From JASFWK01 sp050049355 (GTDB lineage: Bacteria; Chloroflexota; Anaerolineae; B4-G1; DUEL01): DNA of 6,163 nucleotides. Below are positions 1 to 4,428 of this stretch, piece by piece; positions within the stretch are counted from its first letter, which is position 1; every line of letters begins with the position of its first letter. The notes below the pieces were generated by a model that worked only from the letters and a program-made list of their open reading frames with translations, was not told where the DNA came from and ran no database searches. Made by a program: the position numbers and the translations under genes. The stretch spans positions 1-6,163 of the forward strand of contig JASFWK010000124.1 in the NCBI GenBank assembly GCA_050049355.1. The letters are read 5' to 3'.

Positions 1-585
1 TGCCGGAAGCATCACCACCGGGCACAGAAACTCTGTGACCTGTCCGTCCTGCTGCAGGCGAATCAGGCCAGCGGCGGCTAGGATGATCGCTTCGTAATCG
101 CCGCCTCGGAGCTTACGCAGACGAGTGTCTACGTTCCCCCGGATACTCACTACATTGAGATCGGGCCGCAGGGCCAAGAGCTGGGCCTTGCGGCGGGGAG
201 AGCCGGTTCCGACACAGGCACCAGCGGGCAGCTGTGCCAGAGAGAGATTCCTCTGCGAGATCAGCGAGTCCCGTGGATCCTCCCGTTCCGGGACTGCAGC
301 AATGGCGAGCTGCGGCGGCATCCGGCTGGGCATATCCTTGAGACTGTGAACCGCCAGTTCAACCTCGTTGTTGAGCAGGGCGTATTCCAGTTCCTTCACG
401 AAGAGGCCCGTGTCTCCCGCCCGATGAAGCGGGACTTCGCTCTTCCGGTCGCCCTCTGTGTGAATCTCGACTGTCTGGAACGGGATATCAGGGTGATGAC
501 TCCGCAGACGGTCCACTACCCAGCGGGCCTGCCAGAGCGCCAGGGCGCTTCCCCGCGTACCCACGCGTATGGTTTCTGTGCCCAG
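1..585 (-). CDS. hemC: Hydroxymethylbilane synthase (porphobilinogen deaminase), N-terminal 195 codons, cut by window edge
   Basis: HemC polymerises four porphobilinogen molecules into hydroxymethylbilane in the cytoplasm, using a dipyrromethane cofactor. Seen in the translation: GTRGSALALWQA (residues 9-20), GLFVKELE (60-67), AVHSLKDMP (78-86) with Lys83 and the catalytic Asp84, REDPRDSL (101-108), GTGSPRRKAQL (126-136) with Arg131/Arg132, RGNVDTRLRKL (149-159) and ILAAAGLIRL (168-177). These match family landmarks and even E. coli numbering for Asp84, Arg131, Arg132, Arg149 and Arg155. The frame runs open to base 1 just after MLPA, so the third domain with the cofactor-binding cysteine lies outside; the family is about 310 residues. 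The start is chosen as CTG at 585-583, six bases after a perfect AGGAGG. There is no in-frame ATG nearby, and the first in-frame GTG (564-562) would trim the first beta strand and has no Shine-Dalgarno. Last visible gene of the hem operon. Confidence 0.95.
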   Translation of the reverse strand, partial: MGTETIRVGTRGSALALWQARWVVDRLRSHHPDIPFQTVEIHTEGDRKSEVPLHRAGDTGLFVKELEYALLNNEVELAVHSLKDMPSRMPPQLAIAAVPEREDPRDSLISQRNLSLAQLPAGACVGTGSPRRKAQLLALRPDLNVVSIRGNVDTRLRKLRGGDYEAIILAAAGLIRLQQDGQVTEFLCPVVMLPA

Positions 586-591
586 TCTATG

Positions 592-597
592 CCTCCT
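592..597 (-). promoter_or_regulatory. Shine-Dalgarno AGGAGG deciding the CTG start of hemC
   Basis: On the minus strand the sequence reads AGGAGG, then six bases (CATAGA), then CTG in the HemC frame. The first two bases of the site (AG) belong to the TAG stop of the upstream CcsA-like gene (598-596). The perfect site and its spacing are the main reason to place the hemC start at a CTG rather than at the GTG 21 bases further in. Confidence 0.75.
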
Positions 598-1411
598 ATC
601 GGAGAAGAAAGCTGTGCAGACCGGTCGGGGCCAACAGATCGGCCCCGAGGAATGTGGTCAGCACGGAGAGGAATCCAGCGACTACGATCCAGGAAGCTCG
701 CCGTCCTGACCAACGGGAGACGTGACGGACGTAGAAGTACAGGCCGTAGATGCCAAGGGTGAAGAGGCTCAAGAGCTGTTTGGGCTCCCACACCCAGGGC
801 GTGCCCCACGCTCGCTCCGCCCAGGCCGACCCGGTGATGATGGCGGCCACCATCAGTGCAAGCCCCACGATGACCAGCCAGCGACTCAGGTCGTCCATCA
901 CCGATAATGGGGGAAGGCGCCACGCCAACTGCTTGCGCCGCAGTGCCCGCGCTTGCAGCAGGTAGGCCAGGGCTGCGGCGAAGGCCATTGTGAAGGCGGC
1001 ATAAGCCGCGAAGAAGACGCCCACGTGTGCCATCAGCCAGGGACTCTGCAGCAGCGGAAGGAGGGGCTCCTGTGCGGGCGGGAGTAGTGAGGAGACCAAG
1101 ATGATCAATGATCCTACCGGCGTGGCCAACACGCCGATGATTGTGTGCCCGAAGCGCCACTCAAGGAGCAAGCAAAGGAGAGCGAGAACCCAGGCATAGA
1201 TGGAAAGGACCTCCTGGAGGGTCAGGAAGGGGAATCCAAACTCTAGCCATCGTCCCACCGCGCTCCCGACGAGCAGGGTCACCGCGCCGAGCAGAAGTCT
1301 TGGTCCCCACCTTCGCCCTGAGCGTGCTCTTGCCAGCCACCCCATCACGTATAGGTAGGCGCTGGCTGCGTACAGGACCGTGCCGAGTCTAAAGAGAGCT
1401 GCGCCGATCAC
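596..1411 (-). CDS. CcsA/HemX-family cytochrome c assembly-type membrane protein
   Basis: A 271-residue, very hydrophobic integral membrane protein of the CcsA/CcmC/CcmF heme-handling superfamily, with several membrane segments. Seen: GRWLEFGFPFLTLQEVLSIYAW (53-74, a variant of the CcsA GRW...NLYESL region, given here for its key residues), LQSPWLMAHV with His129, a tryptophan-rich WWD-type motif WAERAWGTPWVWEPK (197-211), and C-terminal GADLLAPTGLHSF with His266. His129 and His266 correspond in position to the two external histidines flanking the WWD loop in CcsA. Departures from the CcsA consensus: WEPKQ instead of WDPKE, and Tyr227 where CcsA usually has the histidine of YLHxR. It lies between hemA and hemC, as hemX does in Bacillus hemAXCDBL, and no CcsB/ResB partner is in the window. 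A HemX-like role around glutamyl-tRNA reductase is as plausible as cytochrome c synthesis. The GTG start (1411-1409) overlaps the hemA stop as GTGA and follows GGAGGGAGGAGC. Confidence 0.85.
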   Translation of the reverse strand: MIGAALFRLGTVLYAASAYLYVMGWLARARSGRRWGPRLLLGAVTLLVGSAVGRWLEFGFPFLTLQEVLSIYAWVLALLCLLLEWRFGHTIIGVLATPVGSLIILVSSLLPPAQEPLLPLLQSPWLMAHVGVFFAAYAAFTMAFAAALAYLLQARALRRKQLAWRLPPLSVMDDLSRWLVIVGLALMVAAIITGSAWAERAWGTPWVWEPKQLLSLFTLGIYGLYFYVRHVSRWSGRRASWIVVAGFLSVLTTFLGADLLAPTGLHSFLLR

Positions 1412-2700
1412 GCTCCTCCCTCCTGTCCTCCCACCCCGAACAAGTCGCGAACCACCTCCGCGTAGCGGTAGCCATCAGAGCCGTTGGCACGCTCCTTAAG
1501 ACGGACGGTGGGATGGTGTAGGAGCTTGTTCACGATGCGGTTCGTCATCGTCTCGATGACCTCACAATCGTGGTCGGAGAGGCCTTCCAGACGTTGCAGC
1601 GCGCGTTTCAATTCCGCCTGGCGCATGCGATGGGCCTGCTTCCGCAGTTCGACGATGGTGGGCACGACGTCGAGCGAGCGGAGCCAGCTCGTGAACTCGC
1701 ATTGTGCGCGGGAGATCAGGGTCTCAACCTTGGGCACCTCCTGGCGGCGCTCAGCCAGGCTGGCCTCGACCACTGCTTCCAGGTCATCTATGTCATAGAG
1801 ATAGACATCCCCCACGCGCCCCACCCCTGGGTCCACGTTGCGGGGCACGCCGATGTCAATGAGGAAGAGAGGATGAGTGCGCCGCTGCGGACGGGATCGG
1901 CGAAGGCTCTCCGGACGGATGATGGGGTGGGGCGCGGCCGTCGAGCTGATGATAATATCGGCCCACCACAGAGCTTCTTCCAGGTGTTCCCAATCCACTG
2001 GTCGGGCTCCGAACTGCTCGGCCAGCTGCTCTGCTCGCTTCTGGGTGCGGTTGAGGATAGACAGGCTTTCGGCTCCGGACTTGACAAGTGACTGGGCCGC
2101 CAACTCCGCCATCTCGCCGGCGCCGATCAACAGAACCCGACACGAGGAGAGGTCGCCGAAGATCTTCTCTGCTAGCTGTACGGCCACCTGGCTGACGGAG
2201 GTCGTTCCTTGGCTGATAGCTGTCTCTGTGCGGGCGCGCTTGCCCACCTCTATGGCGTGGCGGAAGAGGGTCGCCAGCACTTTGCCAGCCGCTCCTTGGG
2301 CAAGGGCCACCTCCATCGCTTCCGTCACCTGACCCAAGATCTGGGGCTCTCCCAGGACCATAGAGTCCAGCCCCGCAGCTACGGAGAACAGATGGGCGAT
2401 CGCCTCCTCGTCAGTGTACGCGTAGAGATAGGATCGGAAGTGGTCCTCGCTCTGCCCGTGGAAGTCCTCCAGAAAGTGGCAGACGGCTTGCTGTCCCTCG
2501 GCCAAACAGGAGGCCATTGTGTAGATCTCCAGGCGGTTGCAGGTGGAGAGAATGACTCCCTCAGGGCCGCAGGGACAGCCTCCGTCTCTTGACCCGAAAC
2601 GGAGCAGAGCATCTCTGAGAGAGTCCCTTGTGAAAGTCAATCTCTCGCGCACCTCGACAGGGGCGACTTTGTGGTTGAGGCCGACGACGACGATGTGCAT
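1408..2700 (-). CDS. hemA: Glutamyl-tRNA reductase
   Basis: HemA reduces glutamyl-tRNA(Glu) with NADPH to glutamate-1-semialdehyde, the committed step of the C5 tetrapyrrole pathway. Seen, in order (430 residues from ATG): N-terminal VVVGLNHKVAPVEVRE; ILSTCNRLEIY with catalytic Cys54; HLFSVAAGLDSMVLGEPQI; GKRARTETAI; a Rossmann NADPH site LLIGAGEMAELAA; ILNRT; DIIISSTAAPHPII; FLIDIGVPRNVDP and YLYDIDDLEAV; then a helical dimerisation domain ending in a Gly-rich tail. Length matches the family (about 420). An unusual GGCPCGPEG stretch precedes the catalytic motif by about ten residues. The ATG at 2700 is preferred: AGAGG lies six bases upstream, and it shares one base with the preceding TGA. 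A TTG directly upstream (2703) is possible but sits too close to the ribosome site. The 3' end overlaps the next gene by 4 nt. Confidence 0.97.
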   Translation of the reverse strand: MHIVVVGLNHKVAPVEVRERLTFTRDSLRDALLRFGSRDGGCPCGPEGVILSTCNRLEIYTMASCLAEGQQAVCHFLEDFHGQSEDHFRSYLYAYTDEEAIAHLFSVAAGLDSMVLGEPQILGQVTEAMEVALAQGAAGKVLATLFRHAIEVGKRARTETAISQGTTSVSQVAVQLAEKIFGDLSSCRVLLIGAGEMAELAAQSLVKSGAESLSILNRTQKRAEQLAEQFGARPVDWEHLEEALWWADIIISSTAAPHPIIRPESLRRSRPQRRTHPLFLIDIGVPRNVDPGVGRVGDVYLYDIDDLEAVVEASLAERRQEVPKVETLISRAQCEFTSWLRSLDVVPTIVELRKQAHRMRQAELKRALQRLEGLSDHDCEVIETMTNRIVNKLLHHPTVRLKERANGSDGYRYAEVVRDLFGVGGQEGGA

Positions 2701-3347
2701 CAAATGCCTCTGGACATGTTCCGGCTCAAGATCTCCAGGGCGCGCTGGCGTGCGGCCGCCTCGTCACCGGAGGCGAGCAGGACCAGCACGTCTGAGTGAA
2801 AGAGTTGCTTCCAGAATGCGTTACGATCGGAGAGGGGAAGGGCAGAGACTGCCTGTTCGCGGAGTTCTCCCAAGAGCTCTACGAAGGGGCCGTAGGCGGC
2901 GCCATAGTCCTCCTCCAAGCGCTGGCGGATATGGCGGGATAGGGCTGGACATCGGCCGCTCGTGGAGATCGCTATGGCCAGCGGTCCCCGGCGCATCACT
3001 GCAGGGGCGATGAAGGTACAGTGCGCAGGGTCGTCCACCACGTTGACCAGGATACCTCGGGCTTTGGCCTCTTCCCAGATCTGTTGGTTGACATCCGGAT
3101 CGCTGGTGGCGGCAATGGCAAGGAAGGCGCCCTCTAGGTCGCCGGGGCGATAGGCTCGTCGTATGACATCAATGTCTCCGCGCCCGGCCAGGATCTCCAA
3201 TCGCTCGCAGAGGGTAGGACTGACGACGACGATTCGCGCTTGGGCTTCGAGCAGCCCGGTGGCCTTGCGTGCAGCCACGCTGCCCCCTCCCACGACGAGA
3301 CAGCGGGCACGGTCCAGATGGACCAGCGAGACGGGATAGCCGATCAC
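2700..3347 (-). CDS. Precorrin-2 dehydrogenase / sirohydrochlorin ferrochelatase family (SirC/Met8/CysG N-terminal type)
   Basis: A 215-residue protein resembling the N-terminal half of CysG and yeast Met8. It oxidises precorrin-2 to sirohydrochlorin with NAD+ and in some members also inserts iron to give siroheme. Seen: Rossmann GGGSVAARKA (20-29), ATSDPDVN (80-87), VNVVDDPAHCTFIAPAV (101-117) in which Asp105 aligns with catalytic Asp104 of CysG, and AISTSGRCPALSRHIRQRLE (126-145), the family's substrate-side segment. The methyltransferase half of CysG is absent, so a separate CobA/SumT must supply precorrin-2. Start: GTG at 3347, overlapping the regulator's TGA as GTGA, with GGGAG seven bases upstream. 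Its position directly before hemA resembles arrangements in other bacteria where siroheme and heme genes share an operon. Whether it chelates iron cannot be told from sequence. Confidence 0.93.
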   Translation of the reverse strand: MIGYPVSLVHLDRARCLVVGGGSVAARKATGLLEAQARIVVVSPTLCERLEILAGRGDIDVIRRAYRPGDLEGAFLAIAATSDPDVNQQIWEEAKARGILVNVVDDPAHCTFIAPAVMRRGPLAIAISTSGRCPALSRHIRQRLEEDYGAAYGPFVELLGELREQAVSALPLSDRNAFWKQLFHSDVLVLLASGDEAAARQRALEILSRNMSRGI

Positions 3348-4018
3348 CCCGTTTCTCCCGTGGGCAGAAGGTTGTGCAAGGCACGCTCGTAGGCCTCCAG
3401 AGCGGCGAAGAGCACCTGGTCGAGGAACTCCCGCAGACTGCGGTGGATGTGGATCTCTTCAGCATCGTACTGTCCCTGGGTGGAGAGCCCGGGGCGCGCT
3501 GCACGGATGAGCGCCTCGCGGAAGAAAAGGAAAGCTCTGGCCATGTGCGTGAGCGAGAGCCCCCGTTCGACGGCGTCCCGTCCATACCGCCGACCGACGC
3601 GCCGCCCCTCCTCCAGGATGGTCTCACGCCCCGAGGTGCGGAGGGTGTACTTGATGGCGAGGCCTAAGAGACGACGCCCACTTTCTCGGCGGGCGGTCCG
3701 GCTTCCCTCGTCGAAGGCGGTGTACCACGGCTCCCTGTCGATGCTTTCCTCTGCCATCTCCCGGCGGGTCTGGTGAACCAGGCTCTGCACCAGCGTTTCC
3801 TGGGTCGGTGGGAATCCTGCTTGCCTGTGTGTCTCTAAGAACCTCTGAAGATCACTCTCCAGAAAGCGGCGGTGACCGCCGGGCGTGCGAAGACATCGGA
3901 TTTCTCCTTCATCGGCCCAACGGCGCAGCGTGCTGGGGTGAACCCCCAGCAGCTGAGCAGCCTGGCTTATGGACAGCCAGCTCGAATCTTGTGGGAGTGC
4001 GGGGGGATACTGCATCAT
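3344..4018 (-). CDS. Transcription factor: MerR/excisionase-type winged helix plus all-helical sensor-like domain
   Basis: Residues 14-61 form a short MerR/BldC/excisionase-type DNA-binding domain: WLSISQAAQLLGVHPSTLRRW (key residues of the helix-turn-helix at 14-34), then wing IRCLRTPGGHRRF (40-52). A linker leads to a helical C-terminal domain (about 76-215) without cysteine pairs. It contains RRYGRDAVERGLSLTHMARA, FLFFREALI and REFLDQVLFAALEAYE, a style reminiscent of the RsbRD N-terminal helical domains; that likeness is from memory and tentative. A histidine-rich spot, IHIHR (189-193), is visible. It lacks the long dimerisation coiled coil of classic MerR proteins. As first gene of the hem operon, next to the divergent ccm promoter, it is a likely regulator of one or both; ligand and operator are unknown. 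Two adjacent ATGs (4018, 4015) can start it and neither has a clear Shine-Dalgarno. It overlaps the next gene by 4 nt. Confidence 0.85.
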   Translation of the reverse strand: MMQYPPALPQDSSWLSISQAAQLLGVHPSTLRRWADEGEIRCLRTPGGHRRFLESDLQRFLETHRQAGFPPTQETLVQSLVHQTRREMAEESIDREPWYTAFDEGSRTARRESGRRLLGLAIKYTLRTSGRETILEEGRRVGRRYGRDAVERGLSLTHMARAFLFFREALIRAARPGLSTQGQYDAEEIHIHRSLREFLDQVLFAALEAYERALHNLLPTGETG

Positions 4019-4056
4019 GGGATGATCAAAGCTGTGGAAAACTTGGCAAAATTCAC
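4015..4056 (-). CDS. Possible 13-residue leader peptide coupled to the regulator start
   Basis: In the regulator's 5' leader a GTG at 4056-4054 opens a frame of 13 codons (MNFAKFSTALIIP) that stops at TGA 4017-4015, inside the regulator's ATGATG. An AAGGA lies only three bases upstream of the GTG, which is tight. The regulator itself has no visible Shine-Dalgarno, so translation of this small frame could deliver ribosomes to its start. A chance open frame of this length is common, so confidence is low. Confidence 0.2.
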   Translation of the reverse strand: MNFAKFSTALIIP

Positions 4057-4086
4057 TAATCCTTATAGAATGTCTAAGCGGGAGAG

Positions 4087-4115
4087 ATTATAAGGGGCAT
4101 CGGCGGTTGTGTCAA
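4087..4115 (-). promoter_or_regulatory. Sigma70 promoter of the hem operon
   Basis: On the minus strand TTGACA (4115-4110) is followed by exactly 17 bases and then TATAAT (4092-4087), a complete match to the housekeeping consensus. The expected transcription start is near 4080-4079, giving a leader of about 61 nt before the regulator's ATG. It would drive the regulator, the precorrin-2 dehydrogenase, hemA, the CcsA-like gene and hemC as one transcript, since no other promoter-sized gap exists in that series. Confidence 0.85.
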
Positions 4116-4192
4116 GTGGGCGCTTTTCGGCCTTCTGGCGGGTGGCTTCCCAGATCCGTGCAGTGGCATTCCTCTAGGACGTCGTCGAACCA

Positions 4193-4262
4193 CACAGCCA
4201 CAGAGGGTGAAGGGTTGGAGCTCTTCCTCTGTCTCGTCTGCCCTCTCCGCGTCTCGGCTGTG
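4193..4262. repeat. Nested inverted repeat in the intergenic region
   Basis: Outer arms CACAGCC (4193-4199) and GGCTGTG (4256-4262) are perfectly complementary. Directly inside on the left, ACAGAGG (4200-4206) pairs with CCTCTGT (4226-4232). An alternative pairing, AGAGGG (4202-4207) with CCCTCT (4241-4246), competes with the inner one. It lies between the promoters and outside both predicted transcripts, so it would act as DNA (operator or nucleoid protein site), as a remnant of a small mobile repeat, or in a transcript not predicted here. Function unknown. Confidence 0.5.
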
Positions 4263-4304
4263 GGATACGGCCAATCACCGGGATGCTTTCGTGGTCTGTG
4301 GGTT

Positions 4305-4314
4305 GGCGGCCGCC
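4305..4314. repeat. 10-bp perfect palindrome GGCGGCCGCC upstream of the ccm promoter
   Basis: GGCGGCCGCC is fully self-complementary and ends nine bases before the -35 box of the ccmE promoter. The position would suit an activator or repressor site, but G+C-rich palindromes of this size can arise by chance in such a genome. Confidence 0.35.
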
Positions 4315-4323
4315 GGCTGCGCG

Positions 4324-4352
4324 TTGACAGTATCCCTCATTCGTGGTATATT
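4324..4352 (+). promoter_or_regulatory. Sigma70 promoter of the ccmEF operon with extended -10
   Basis: TTGACA (4324-4329), a 17-base spacer and TATATT (4347-4352), one mismatch from TATAAT, with TG one base upstream of the -10 (4344-4345) forming an extended -10. The expected start is about 4358-4360, giving a leader of roughly 70 nt before ccmE. It fires away from the hem operon promoter. Confidence 0.8.
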
Positions 4353-4406
4353 CCGACGCATATTCTCCCGGCAGGGCGTCGGATCGCTTTTCTTGCGCCT
4401 GCCGGG
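4353..4406 (+). promoter_or_regulatory. Two interlocked inverted repeats in the ccmE leader (potential pseudoknot or operator plus hairpin)
   Basis: Repeat A: CCGACGC (4353-4359) with GCGTCGG (4376-4382), seven perfect pairs. Repeat B: CCCGGCAGG (4367-4375) with CCTGCCGGG (4398-4406), nine perfect pairs. The 5' arm of B lies inside the loop of A and ends on the base before A's 3' arm. That is the order of an H-type pseudoknot with zero bases between stems and connecting loops of 7 and 15 nt. It ends seven bases before the ccmE Shine-Dalgarno. Caution: from the predicted promoter, transcription begins around 4358-4360, which would leave A's 5' arm out of the RNA. In that case A is a DNA dyad over the start site and only hairpin B is transcribed. 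No T-run follows B, so it is not an intrinsic terminator. Confidence 0.5.
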
Positions 4407-4413
4407 TTCGCCT

Positions 4414-4419
4414 AAGGAG
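4414..4419 (+). promoter_or_regulatory. Shine-Dalgarno of ccmE
   Basis: AAGGAG lies nine bases before the ATG at 4429. An out-of-frame ATG at 4422 is too close to the site to be favoured, which settles the start at 4429. Confidence 0.8.
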
Positions 4420-4428
4420 TAATGGAAC

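Larger units (their letters stand above)
4116..4323. other. Non-coding spacer between the two divergent promoters
   Basis: About 208 bp lie between the two -35 boxes. Frames open here on both strands lack ribosome sites and recognisable motifs. What it does hold is a nested inverted repeat (4193-4262) with a purine-rich half and a pyrimidine-rich half, and a 10-bp palindrome close to the ccm promoter. No tRNA, T-tract terminator or recognised riboswitch is seen. Confidence 0.6.

Noticed and set aside
346..762. Plus-strand frame of 138 codons opposite hemC
   Set aside because: Antisense to well-conserved HemC sequence, no ribosome site, low-complexity Arg-rich product.
516..1160. Long minus-strand open frame of 214 codons
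   Set aside because: It is an out-of-frame shadow of the CcsA-like gene and the hemC start; composition is Arg/Gly/Pro-rich with no motif, whereas the overlapping frames show clear families.
4014..4026. Small dyad ATCAT-GGG-ATGAT over the regulator start codon
   Set aside because: Only five pairs and partly dictated by the ATGATG start; not strong enough to call an operator or hairpin.
4033..4041. TTTTCCACA on the minus strand, resembling a DnaA box
   Set aside because: A single relaxed 9-mer match without a cluster of boxes or an AT-rich unwinding element; expected by chance.
4076..4090. TCTCCCG 7-mer just after the hem -10 that also occurs after the ccm -10 (4364-4370)
   Set aside because: Too short to claim as a shared operator in a G+C-rich intergenic region, and no spaced partner copy was found.
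4398..4410. Hairpin B of the ccmE leader as an intrinsic terminator
   Set aside because: No run of T follows the stem; the sequence continues into a Shine-Dalgarno.
4107..4415. Plus-strand frame of 102 codons across the intergenic region (and a similar one at 4207-4422)
   Set aside because: No Shine-Dalgarno, spans the ccm promoter and leader repeats, and the product has no recognisable features.
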